Assembly (NCBI RefSeq): GCF_025370875.1
Contig: NZ_JAMXFD010000005.1
Coordinates: forward strand, 248,001-312,000
Source: Laspinema palackyanum D2c
GTDB taxonomy: Bacteria; Cyanobacteriota; Cyanobacteriia; Cyanobacteriales; Laspinemataceae
DNA length: 64,000 nt
Direction of reading: 5' to 3'
In this document: in pieces, positions 8,936-16,949 of the stretch
How the letters are laid out: the number at the start of each line of letters is the position of its first letter
Numbering within the stretch: the stretch's first letter is position 1
Program-made: the position numbers and the translations under genes
Notes under the pieces: model-generated
Told to the model about the DNA's origin: nothing
Seen by the model: only the letters and a program-made list of their open reading frames with translations
The model's database searches: none

Positions 8936-9241
8936 ATGAATTTGAAACCGATTAAAACTGAGGCAGATTATCGTCAAGCTTTAGCGGAGGTTGAACGGTT
9001 ATTTGATGCGCCTGTAAATATGACCGATGGGGATAGGCTTGAGGTTCTGACCACCCTAATCGAAGTCTATGAAGAACAACATCATCCGATTGAGTTACCA
9101 TCCCCTTATGAGGCCATTTTATACCATCTGGAAAGTCGCCAGCCACCTGTTTTAAGTTTTATTGATGGATTGAAGCGGCGCGGGGTAAGTGAGCAAGTGA
9201 TTCAAGAGGCTTTAAATGAATTGGTAATTGAAAATGAATAA
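8936..9241 (+). CDS. higA: HigA-like antitoxin lacking the DNA-binding region
   Basis: 101 residues directly after the toxin gene. The N-terminal 65-70 residues match the COG5499 type of antitoxin (ALAEVERLFDAP, GDRLEVLTTLIEVYEE, AILYHLESR). In that family an Xre/Cro helix-turn-helix normally follows, with a segment such as GSRSKVSEVLSGKR, to a length of about 120-140 residues. Here the C-terminus is replaced by a short sequence ending SEQVIQEALNELVIENE and no such motif is seen. So the toxin-binding part may remain, but autoregulation by DNA binding may be lost, or a different short helix does it. RBS-like GAGGT is at 8923-8927. Confidence 0.78.
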   Translation: MNLKPIKTEADYRQALAEVERLFDAPVNMTDGDRLEVLTTLIEVYEEQHHPIELPSPYEAILYHLESRQPPVLSFIDGLKRRGVSEQVIQEALNELVIENE

Positions 9242-9297
9242 TTGATAATTTAGGAAAAAATGAGCGGGGAAATCTGAGGGGGTTTTAGAGGATTTTG

Positions 9298-9610
9298 ATG
9301 CTTTGGCGATTAATCAACCATTGGTAAATGTTCTACAAACTGAACGTCATCTAGTCGAGGAGAATCAGAGGCGATCGCATTGGCATTGTCAGGGAATGCA
9401 GAATAATTATTGATTGATGAACGGTTAGGACGAAGGGAAGCGATTGATTTAGGGTTGTCGATTACGGGATTATTAGGAATTTTGCTAGTGGCAAAGCGTC
9501 GGGGTTTGATGACTCAGATTAGACCGATTATAGATGGTTTAATCTTGGACGCTAATTTTCGGATTGGGCCAAATTTATATAGAGAGGTTTTAGCGGCTGC
9601 TGGGGAATGA
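9298..9610 (+). pseudogene. Decayed DUF3368 (PIN-like) toxin gene, C-terminal part
   Basis: The frame from 9407 encodes LLIDERLGRREAIDLGLS and a GLLGILLVAKRRGL block typical of the C-terminal half of DUF3368 toxins. Upstream, the same frame reads GESEAIALAL, another family motif, but is broken by TAA at 9404-9406. Further upstream, NQPLVNVLQTE appears in a different frame, so a frameshift is also present. The N-terminus with the first catalytic Asp is missing. It is non-functional as a full toxin. Confidence 0.8.
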
Positions 9611-9645
9611 TAAAGTGATAAAAAGCTGCATTTGGGGTGGGGGAA

Positions 9646-9735
9646 AAGAAACCGGGTTTCTAGCAGCATCTGGTGTTTCTTCACAAAGATTTAACAAAGA
9701 AACCCGGTTTCTCAGTGGCGGGGATGGGGTAAAAT
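9646..9735 (+). repeat. Paired AGAAACC palindromes and leader of the CHAT gene
   Basis: AAGAAACCGGGTTTCT at 9646-9661 and AAGAAACCCGGTTTCT at 9697-9712 precede the 23-base leader repeat (9713-9735) also found at 8549-8571. Confidence 0.8.
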
Positions 9736-9766
9736 CCGGGTGGTATCCCCTACCCGGTATGTGGCG

Positions 9767-12700
9767 ATGGATGAACACAGAGTGCAGGCTTATCTCTCCC
9801 TGATTCAAGAACTCCTCGACTGTCCCAGTGGGGAGGAACCGCAAATCCTCAAAAGTCATCTGGAGTTGCTGGATGAAGGTTTTGTGCAGGTGTGCGAGTG
9901 GGCGGCAGCACAGTTTCAGGAAGCGGAACACAATGAGGAGGCAGAGTTTGTACGAAATGTGGCACGACGGATAGGGGCATTTTTAGCGCAGGGGGCAGTG
10001 CAGCCATCCCAAAGCGAGATAACACCCGCAGAATATAAAACCTTTTTGCAAGAAGCCCTGCGCTTGACCAGAGAAAGTGGTTTTAGTCCGTCTGTTGTTT
10101 ATCCTTTCCTAGACAGTCACGGGGACAAACTGAATCAGGATCTGATTGCTCTGATTCCTGCCTTTGCCACAAGCACTAACATTGCTACTTTATTTAGTTT
10201 TGCCAATTTAGTTCAACAATTTCCTCGGGGTCAACGGGCGATTAATCTAGAAATTGCTATTACTATCTACACCAAAGCCCTCGATTTTTTTGATGGTCAG
10301 AATAACGGAACTGCCTGGGCAACCATTCAAAATATCTTGGGAAATGCCTACTTATATCGTCTACAGGGAGAGCGGGCGGAGAACATCGAGGAGGGGATTC
10401 GCGGCTACCAAGCCGCCTTAGAAGTCTATGCCCCCAGTGCCTATCTCGAAGAATGGGCAATGACACAAAATAACTTGGGAGAAGCCTATCGTAACCGCAT
10501 CCGGGGAGAACGAGGGGAGAACCTAGAACGGGCAATTGGCTACTACGAAGCCGCTTTAGAAGTCAGAACCCGCAGCGCCTACCCCGAACAATGGGCGATG
10601 TCGCAAAACAACTTGGGACTTGCCTACTGGAAACGCATCCGGGGAGGGCGAAGGGAAAACCTAGAACGGGCAATTGGCTACTACGAAGCCGCTTTAGAAG
10701 TCTTGACCCGCAGCGCCTACCCCGAACAATGGGCCATGACCCAAATGAACTTGGGAAATGCCTACTTATACCGCATCCAGGGAGAGCAAGCCGAGAACCT
10801 GGATCAGGCGATTGGCCACTACGCAGCCGCTTTGGAAGTTTATACCCTCAGTGCATATCCTGAAGATTGGGCCATGACGCAAAATAACTTGGGGAATGCC
10901 TACAGCGACCGCATCCGGGGAGAACGATCTGAGAACATAGAGCAGGCGATCGCCTGCTATGAAGCCGCTTTAGAAGTGAGGACTCGCAGCGCATTTCCCG
11001 AAGATTGGGCAGACACGCAAAATAACTTGGGACTTGCCTACTGGAAGCGCATCCGAGGAGAGCGGGGGGAGAACATCGAGCGGGCAATTCGCTACTCCGA
11101 AGCAGCCTTTGAAGTCTATACCCCCAGCGCCTATCCGGAAAAATGGGCGATGTCGCAAAATAACTTGGGGCTTGCCTACTTATACCGCATCCGGGGAGAG
11201 CGAGCCGATAACCTAGAGCGGGCAATTCGCTCATTTGAAGGCGCTTTGGAAGTGAGAACCAGTAGCGCCTATCCCGAACAATGGGCAGAAGCGAAAAATA
11301 ACTTGGCAATTGCCTACTCTAACCGGATCCGGGGAAAGGAAGCCGAGAACCAGGAGCGGGCGATTGGTTGCTTAGAAGCGGCTTTAGAGGTCTATACCCC
11401 CAGCGCCTATCCGGAAAAATGGGCGATGACACAAAATAACTTGGGAGAAGCCTACCGTAACCGCATCCGGGGAGAGGAAGCCGGGAACCAGGAGCGGGCG
11501 ATTGGCTGCTTAGAAGCGGCTTTAGAGGTCTATACCTCCAGTGCCTATCCGGAAAAATGGGCGATGACTCAAAATAACTTGGGGAATGCCTACTGTCAAC
11601 GGATCCAGGGAGAGCGGGCGGAGAATATTGAGCGGGCGATCGCCTGCTATGAAGCCGCTTTAGAAGTAAGGACCCGTGATGCCTTTCCCCAATACTGGGC
11701 AGGGACTCAACATAACTTGGCGATTGCCTACTCACACCGCATCCGGGGAGAGCTAGCGGACAATATCGAGGAGGCAATTCGCTGCTTCCAAGCTGCCCTC
11801 GAAGTCTTTACCCCCTCCGCCTTCCCCCTAAACTGCCTCACAACCGGACGCAACCTCGGCGACCTCGGCTACAACCTCCAAAACTGGGAAATCGCCATCG
11901 AAGGCTACAACCAAGCCATCCTTGCCATCGAACAAAGCCGCTACTGGGCCACCTCCGAAGCCACCAAACGGGAACTCATCGCCAACTCCCTCAATATCTA
12001 TCAAAAAATGGTGCAAGCCTGCATCAACCACCAAGACTACGCCCAAGCCTTGCTCACCGTCGAACGCAGTAAATCCCGCACCCTCCTCGAACTCCTCGAC
12101 AGCGCCAACCTCTACCCCAAAAACGCCACGGACGCACAAAAACAACGCATCAGCGACCTGCGCCGTCAAATCGCCAGCTACCAACAACAACTCGCCTACA
12201 CCTCCAGGGACACCCTCACCCCCACCACCGAAAAACACCCCAACCAACCCTCACCCGAAACCCTCATCCGCCAACAACTCCAAGCCGCTAACCAGCAATT
12301 CCAAGACCTGCTCACGGAACTCGACGACCCCAACTTTACCCTCACCCAACAAGTCCCCGCCCAACTCCCGGACTTGCGCCGCCTCCTCCCGCCCCAAACC
12401 GCCCTCATGGAGTGGTATCTCCCCAGGGAAGCGGAATCCGGGTTTTACGCCTTCCTCGTCACCCGCCGAGACGAGCAAATCCAGATTACCCCCCACCACT
12501 TCAGCGCCGAAGACCGCCAACACCTGGACCAAGCCCTCCAAGACTACCGCAGCGACTACGGAAAACCCTCCTGGAATCAGCAACTCCCCCAACGCCTGGA
12601 AACCCTCAGCGCCGCCCTGCAACTCCCCCGCCTTCTGGCTGAATTATCCGAGATTCAACACCTCATCCTGATTCCCCACCGGGAACTGCACCTCATCCCC

Positions 12701-13531
12701 CTCCACGCTCTCCCCGTCTCTCTCCCCTCCCCTTCTGGGAGTGAGGGCCAATGTCTGCAAGACTGGTTCCCCGTGCAATATGCCCCCAGTTGTCAAATTC
12801 TCAACAACCTCCAGCAGCGTCCCCCCCTCAACCGGGAAACCGTCCCCTTCTTCGCCATTCAAAACCCGACTAACCCGGAAAATCTCCCCTTTGCGGAGTG
12901 GGGGGTGGAACTATTACTGCGCCAATTCAGTCCCCATCAAGTCTTGCGTCGCGACCAAGCGACCCGGGCGAATTTAACCGCACCCCACAGCCAAACCTTC
13001 CTTGAGCAGAGTCACGCCGTCCATTTTGGCTGTCACGGTGAATTTGACGAGGCTAACCCCCTCAACGCCTATCTGAAATTGGCGAATGGGGAAAGGCTGA
13101 CCTTTCTGGAGATTTTCAACGGTCTGAATATACCCCTCTGTCGCCTGCTGGTGCTGTCCGCTTGCAAAACCGGCTTGGTGGAAACCTCCCACACGGATGA
13201 CTATGTGGGATTATCCAGCGCTTTTTTCTACGCGGGAGCGCGAACGGTGGTCGCCAGTCTCTGGAATGTGGATGAACTGGCGGCGACTCTGGTGACCCTG
13301 CGCCTCTATCAAATTTTACCGGATTATCCCTCGGTGACAGTTGCCCTGCAAGCGGCTCAAACCTGGTTACGGGGGTTATCTTCTGCTGATGTTCTGGACT
13401 GGCTCAAACATGAGCAGAAGGCGACGGAGGAGGAAGTGGAGGAAGTGGAAGACCGTTTGAGTTTATTTGATGATAACCCGCCCTTTGCTAATGCCTATTA
13501 TTGGTCAGCGTTTACGGCTGCGGGATTATAA
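9767..13531 (+). CDS. TPR-CHAT protease-like protein
   Basis: About 1254 residues from the ATG at 9767 (MDEHRVQAYLSLIQ); an in-frame GTG at 9740 adds nine residues but lies in a leader sequence that is repeated elsewhere. Domains: helical N-terminus (1-180); eleven TPR-like repeats of 46 residues each, close to identical in pattern (WAMTQNNLG.AY...RI), from about 183 to 690; a linker with coiled-coil character; and a C-terminal CHAT caspase-like domain. Catalytic His in HFGCHG is near 1090 and Cys in LSACKTG near 1133. CHAT proteases cleave partner proteins in systems such as the type III CRISPR-linked TPR-CHAT (Craspase); here no CRISPR gene is nearby and the substrate is unknown. It could be a defence effector, which is inference. 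Confidence 0.9.
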   Translation: MDEHRVQAYLSLIQELLDCPSGEEPQILKSHLELLDEGFVQVCEWAAAQFQEAEHNEEAEFVRNVARRIGAFLAQGAVQPSQSEITPAEYKTFLQEALRLTRESGFSPSVVYPFLDSHGDKLNQDLIALIPAFATSTNIATLFSFANLVQQFPRGQRAINLEIAITIYTKALDFFDGQNNGTAWATIQNILGNAYLYRLQGERAENIEEGIRGYQAALEVYAPSAYLEEWAMTQNNLGEAYRNRIRGERGENLERAIGYYEAALEVRTRSAYPEQWAMSQNNLGLAYWKRIRGGRRENLERAIGYYEAALEVLTRSAYPEQWAMTQMNLGNAYLYRIQGEQAENLDQAIGHYAAALEVYTLSAYPEDWAMTQNNLGNAYSDRIRGERSENIEQAIACYEAALEVRTRSAFPEDWADTQNNLGLAYWKRIRGERGENIERAIRYSEAAFEVYTPSAYPEKWAMSQNNLGLAYLYRIRGERADNLERAIRSFEGALEVRTSSAYPEQWAEAKNNLAIAYSNRIRGKEAENQERAIGCLEAALEVYTPSAYPEKWAMTQNNLGEAYRNRIRGEEAGNQERAIGCLEAALEVYTSSAYPEKWAMTQNNLGNAYCQRIQGERAENIERAIACYEAALEVRTRDAFPQYWAGTQHNLAIAYSHRIRGELADNIEEAIRCFQAALEVFTPSAFPLNCLTTGRNLGDLGYNLQNWEIAIEGYNQAILAIEQSRYWATSEATKRELIANSLNIYQKMVQACINHQDYAQALLTVERSKSRTLLELLDSANLYPKNATDAQKQRISDLRRQIASYQQQLAYTSRDTLTPTTEKHPNQPSPETLIRQQLQAANQQFQDLLTELDDPNFTLTQQVPAQLPDLRRLLPPQTALMEWYLPREAESGFYAFLVTRRDEQIQITPHHFSAEDRQHLDQALQDYRSDYGKPSWNQQLPQRLETLSAALQLPRLLAELSEIQHLILIPHRELHLIPLHALPVSLPSPSGSEGQCLQDWFPVQYAPSCQILNNLQQRPPLNRETVPFFAIQNPTNPENLPFAEWGVELLLRQFSPHQVLRRDQATRANLTAPHSQTFLEQSHAVHFGCHGEFDEANPLNAYLKLANGERLTFLEIFNGLNIPLCRLLVLSACKTGLVETSHTDDYVGLSSAFFYAGARTVVASLWNVDELAATLVTLRLYQILPDYPSVTVALQAAQTWLRGLSSADVLDWLKHEQKATEEEVEEVEDRLSLFDDNPPFANAYYWSAFTAAGL

Positions 13532-13532
13532 T
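13508..13532 (+). repeat. Island junction motif, copy 1
   Basis: 25 bases beginning GCGTTTACGGC and ending TTATAAT, overlapping the last codons and stop of the CHAT gene. The PARIS-like pair begins 46 bases later. Confidence 0.75.
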
Positions 13533-13578
13533 GGGGGATGACCGTCAAGATGATTCCTAACGTGATGCGGTAAATTAA

Positions 13579-14847
13579 ATGTCTATTGACCTCAAGCGAA
13601 TTCGGATAGAGCGTCTCTTTGACGCTTATAATTTGGATGTCCCCATTCAAGACAATACTTTAATCCTAGTGGGTGAAAACGGCTCGGGTAAAAGTACACT
13701 GATTAATTTATTATATTACACATTAACGGCTCAATGGGACCGTCTAGCCGAGGTTCCCTTTCATTCCTGTACCGTTACAATTGGTGTCCAAGAATATCCC
13801 ATTTTTAGAGAAGATTTACGCATTCTTAAAAAAAATAATCAAATTACAAGAATAAATAACTGGTATTTGAACGGGATTGAATTTCATCAAAAACTTACTT
13901 ATTTAGAGGAGCATAAAGAAAGCCAGGTTACAGATGGACTGGCTGAAGCTATCCAATCTAACTCTGAAGAACAAGTCTTGTTTTTACCCACTTATCGCCG
14001 AATTGAAAAAGAATTAAGCGATGTTTTTCCGGACAGAGACTTTGATGATGTCTTACCTTTTTCTCAAGCAAATCGTTCTCGGGAAAAGCCACAATCTGGC
14101 TATGTCGAACTGGTTGAGTTTGGCATGGAAGATGTAATTCAAGCCTTTGACTCGACTTTATCAGGCTTAGAGCAAAATTTCCGCCAGGAACTGAATCGAT
14201 TGACTGGGAGTTACTTGGGGGATATTATTCGTAATAACTATAAAAATGTTGAGGCATCTCAACTGTCTACGGAGGAATTTACGGAAACAATCAAGGTGAT
14301 GCTTCCTCGGATTGGGGATATTCTTTCAGAAGGCGATCGCCAAAAACTGGGACAGATCCTTGAAGATGTCAGAACTAACCAGGTTTTATTAGAAGAACAA
14401 CGGGTGACTGCTTATTTTTTGACTCGGTTGGTCGAAATTCATAAAAGTCAACAGGAAAAAGAACGCCCCATCCGAAAGTTAGTTGATTTGGTTAATCAGT
14501 ATCTCAGTAACAAAAAGTTGGAGTTTAACTCCAGTGAATTCAAGCTTGTTGTTAAGCGCAAAAACAAAGAGATGACCGAAGTGCCCATTCCGGGTTTATC
14601 CTCGGGAGAGAAACAAATCATTTCATTGTTTTCCCATATCTTGTTAAGTGACTACAAGCAGTATTTTGTGGTAATTGATGAACCAGAATTATCCATCTCT
14701 GTACCTTGGCAACGCCGGTTTCTGCAAGACTTGAAGGATACGGAAAAGTGTTCCGGTTTAATTGCGGTGACTCATTCTCCTTTTGTTTTTGAAAATTCAC
14801 TGGCGGAATATGCACATTCTATCAGTGAGTTTATTGAGGAGATTTAA
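13579..14847 (+). CDS. AAA/ABC-type ATPase, PARIS AriA-like
   Basis: 422 residues. An SMC/ABC-like ATPase split by a helical insert: Walker A GENGSGKST (32-40), ABC signature LSSGEKQII (about 341-349), Walker B with VVIDEPELS (about 365-373) and a switch His in AVTHSPF (about 395). Followed after two bases by a DUF4435 gene, with the RBS GAGGAG inside its own 3' end. An ATPase of this type next to DUF4435 is the composition of PARIS, an anti-phage system in which AriA senses phage anti-restriction proteins and releases AriB. The family assignment is strong; naming it a working PARIS is inference, since trigger and AriB target cannot be read from sequence. Confidence 0.82.
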   Translation: MSIDLKRIRIERLFDAYNLDVPIQDNTLILVGENGSGKSTLINLLYYTLTAQWDRLAEVPFHSCTVTIGVQEYPIFREDLRILKKNNQITRINNWYLNGIEFHQKLTYLEEHKESQVTDGLAEAIQSNSEEQVLFLPTYRRIEKELSDVFPDRDFDDVLPFSQANRSREKPQSGYVELVEFGMEDVIQAFDSTLSGLEQNFRQELNRLTGSYLGDIIRNNYKNVEASQLSTEEFTETIKVMLPRIGDILSEGDRQKLGQILEDVRTNQVLLEEQRVTAYFLTRLVEIHKSQQEKERPIRKLVDLVNQYLSNKKLEFNSSEFKLVVKRKNKEMTEVPIPGLSSGEKQIISLFSHILLSDYKQYFVVIDEPELSISVPWQRRFLQDLKDTEKCSGLIAVTHSPFVFENSLAEYAHSISEFIEEI

Positions 14848-14849
14848 CA

Positions 14850-15773
14850 ATGTCATCGTTCTTGGATGCTTTGAAGGCTGCACCGGAAACACCCCAAGCG
14901 AAATTAAATATATTTCTCCTCAGTTTTCAACCCCAGGGTCAGGCGATCGCAATTTTTCTGGAGGGACGCGATGATCCTTCCTTGATTCGAGTTAATGTTC
15001 AACGATTTGCTGAACAAAAGGCTTTATCGGTGGAAACCATTATATTGGGAAATAAAAAGGAAGTGTTGAATGCTTATGATTATCTAGGTAAACGATTTCC
15101 CAATAACCCCAGAATCATGTTTTTTGTGGATAAAGACCATGATGACCTCCTCGGTGAAACTCGGGGAACAAAAACTCAGCAAGGCTTATTCGTCACCCAA
15201 CACTACTCCATTGAGAATTATCTGGTTTCAGAACCCGCCATTGCCGCGATATTAACCGATTTTTGGGGGGTGGATTCATCCAGTGAGGCAATTGCGATCG
15301 CCTGCCAAAAATTTAATCAATTCCAACAGGATTATCGTTCAGTTTTTTTACCGTGGATGGCGTGGCTTTTAGCAAGTCGGCGATTAGGCGAAAAACCCAA
15401 CACCAATAATATAAACATTTCAATCCTGACTCTCGATATAAATTATCAAATTCTGCTCAACTGGCAACCTGATATTTTTTCTCACTTAGGAAGAGTCTGT
15501 AATGTAAAGATCCAGCCTGATCCGAGGGCAATTGACTCTACCATCAGAGAATTGGAAGCCTTACCGACAAAAGTTTGGTTGCGGGGAAAACAAGAACTCT
15601 GGTGTTTCATTAAGTTTTTGAACCGACTGGAAGAAGAGGTCAAAACCGGAAAAGTTAAGCTAAAAATTAGATCGCCCATCAATATCAACAATATCGTTGA
15701 ATTGCTGGCCCCTCGTCTACCCTGTCCTTCAGATTTAAGAGATTACCTAACCAATCGACTCGGTAGTTTATAA
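14850..15773 (+). CDS. DUF4435 TOPRIM-like nuclease, PARIS AriB-like
   Basis: 307 residues, in an operon with the ATPase upstream. TOPRIM-type acidic residues are visible: Glu38 in IFLEGRDD and the DxD pair Asp94/Asp96 in FFVDKDHDD. These, with the following HYSIENYL segment, are the hallmarks of DUF4435. In PARIS the corresponding protein AriB becomes a toxic nuclease on release, reported to cut host tRNA. The reading frame is complete and no key residue is missing. The 3' flank (15800-15834) repeats the 3' end of the CHAT gene, so this two-gene cassette sits between duplicated CHAT ends. It could also be a DUF4435 protein of another ATPase-linked defence family. Confidence 0.82.
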   Translation: MSSFLDALKAAPETPQAKLNIFLLSFQPQGQAIAIFLEGRDDPSLIRVNVQRFAEQKALSVETIILGNKKEVLNAYDYLGKRFPNNPRIMFFVDKDHDDLLGETRGTKTQQGLFVTQHYSIENYLVSEPAIAAILTDFWGVDSSSEAIAIACQKFNQFQQDYRSVFLPWMAWLLASRRLGEKPNTNNINISILTLDINYQILLNWQPDIFSHLGRVCNVKIQPDPRAIDSTIRELEALPTKVWLRGKQELWCFIKFLNRLEEEVKTGKVKLKIRSPININNIVELLAPRLPCPSDLRDYLTNRLGSL

Positions 15774-15799
15774 ATGCCCCCTTCGCCTCAGCCAATTAT

Positions 15800-15834
15800 T
15801 TATTGGTCAGCGTTTACGGCGGCGGGATTATAAT
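15800..15834 (+). repeat. Duplicate of the CHAT 3' end; junction motif copy 2
   Basis: 35 bases identical to 13498-13532 except for one base (T at 13519, G at 15821). The frame still spells YWSAFTAAGL and a stop. The last 25 bases (15810-15834) are copy 2 of the junction motif. Confidence 0.9.
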
Positions 15835-15915
15835 TGAGTCAGGAACGCGAGCCCGGAAAAGGCTCATTCTGACAGTTGACCCAGAAAATTAATGTGAGTG
15901 TGGGAGGGTGAGCGG

Positions 15916-16167
15916 ATGCAAATTACACTGAATCTACCGGATAGCCTTAGCCAAACTGAAACCTTTAATCAGAAGGACTGGCTTAGGGAAATTGCGGTGG
16001 CCCTGTTTGAACAAGAGCGGGTTTCTCTCAGCCGTGCCAGCACTATTGCGGCGATGGAGATTATGGAGTTTCAAAAGCTGCTGGCAGAGCGTGGTATCTG
16101 TGTTCACTACGATGTAGCAGATTTTGAACAGGATGTTCAGCACCTGCGCGATCGCGGCTGGTTATGA
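15916..16167 (+). CDS. UPF0175 family antitoxin-like protein
   Basis: 83 residues from the ATG at 15916, which is preceded by GGGAGGGTGAG; the frame is open a little further upstream to a GTG at 15898. It matches UPF0175 proteins: an N-terminal beta strand MQITLNLPDSL, a helix-turn-helix-like part around SRASTIAAMEIMEFQKLLAERGI, and the C-terminal HYDVADFEQDV...LRDRGW. UPF0175 genes are typically paired with DUF3368 PIN-like toxins and act as their antitoxin or regulator. Here the toxin start codon overlaps the stop in ATGA, but the toxin is truncated, so this antitoxin appears orphaned. Confidence 0.85.
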   Translation: MQITLNLPDSLSQTETFNQKDWLREIAVALFEQERVSLSRASTIAAMEIMEFQKLLAERGICVHYDVADFEQDVQHLRDRGWL

Positions 16168-16223
16168 TTGTTGTCAGCGATACTTCTGCGGTTTCCAATC
16201 TTGCTATTGTTAATCATTATTAA
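16164..16223 (+). pseudogene. DUF3368 toxin, N-terminal stub
   Basis: Nineteen codons, starting MIVVSDTSAVSNLAIVNHY, then TAA. The first catalytic Asp of the PIN-like fold is present but the rest of the gene (about 140 codons) is gone; junction motif copy 3 follows five bases later. The C-terminal part of a related gene survives at 9298-9610, but that is upstream, so the two are not simply one gene split by an insertion. Confidence 0.85.
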
Positions 16224-16227
16224 ACTT

Positions 16228-16283
16228 GGTTTGACGGCGATCGCCTTATAATACAGTGAGCCATGATGAGGTTAGACCATGCC
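16228..16283 (+). repeat. Junction motif copy 3 and vapB leader repeat
   Basis: GGTTTGACGGCGATCGCC followed by TTATAAT (16228-16252), then a segment with AGCCATGATGAGGTTAG that is repeated at 16983-17004 upstream of the next module. Confidence 0.85.
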
Positions 16284-16306
16284 CACATTATAGAGGTGAA
16301 CAACAG

Positions 16307-16546
16307 ATGACAGCCAGAGAAAAACTGATTCAAGCCATTCAAACCCTTCCGGAATCCCAAGTTGATCGGGTTTTAGCCTATGTTAATCAGGTTAGGGCTG
16401 ACGATCGCCCAACTCAGGAACAAGACTCTCAGGAAACACCATGTTTTGATGAAACTTGGTGGAATAACTTATCTCATTTTAGCCCGGACTTTTTAGAAGT
16501 TCGAGAACAACCTCAACTTCCGGTACGAGAGGATATGTTTGAATGA
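16307..16546 (+). CDS. VapB-like antitoxin
   Basis: 79 residues from the ATG at 16307 (MTAREKLIQAIQTLPESQVD), a start that fits the family better than an upstream in-frame GTG at 16256. The N-terminal part forms predicted helices, the middle is acidic and Gln-rich, and the end (ETWWNNLSHFSPDFL, REDMFE) is the type of tail that binds PIN toxins. Its stop overlaps the vapC start codon by four bases (ATGA), so the two are translationally coupled. Family resemblance is mostly from position and length; the DNA-binding element is not obvious. Confidence 0.78.
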   Translation: MTAREKLIQAIQTLPESQVDRVLAYVNQVRADDRPTQEQDSQETPCFDETWWNNLSHFSPDFLEVREQPQLPVREDMFE

Positions 16547-16944
16547 GATTTTTACTCGATACTAACATTTGTATTTATGTGATTAAACAAAAACCTCTGA
16601 GGGTTAAGGAGCGATTGCAAACGATTGATTCTGGAGAGATAGGAATTTCTATAATCACGTTGGCAGAGCTAGAATATGGAGCAGCCAAGAGCCAAAACCC
16701 CCAGCGCAATCGAGAAACCTTAACTCGCTTTTGTTTGCCGTTTCAAATAGTAGCCTTTTGTCCAGAAGATGCTCAAAAGTTTGGCGAAATTAGAGCCACA
16801 TTAGAGCAACGAGGGCAACCTATTGGCAGTTATGATTTACTGATTGCCTCTCAAGCGGTCAATCGGGGACTGATATTAGTGACTAATAATATTAAAGAGT
16901 TCAGCCGAGTTGAGGGTTTGAATCTGGAGAATTGGGTTGAGTAG
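16543..16944 (+). CDS. vapC: VapC-type PIN-domain toxin
   Basis: 133 residues with the full set of PIN-domain ribonuclease signatures: Asp6 in MRFLLDTNICIYVI, the central Glu in ITLAELEYGA, the Asp in GSYDLLIASQA and the final VTNNIKEFSRV with the closing acidic position region. VapC toxins cut initiator tRNA or rRNA when released from VapB. The gene is complete, overlaps its antitoxin gene, and the pair is bracketed by two copies of the same roughly 50-base leader (16228-16283 and 16950-17004), which suggests insertion as a cassette. Confidence 0.92.
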   Translation: MRFLLDTNICIYVIKQKPLRVKERLQTIDSGEIGISIITLAELEYGAAKSQNPQRNRETLTRFCLPFQIVAFCPEDAQKFGEIRATLEQRGQPIGSYDLLIASQAVNRGLILVTNNIKEFSRVEGLNLENWVE

Positions 16945-16949
16945 GATTT

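Noticed and set aside
11319-12671. Many long open frames on other frames and strand inside the TPR-CHAT gene
   Set aside because: They are shadows of the repetitive coding sequence and lack protein-like features.
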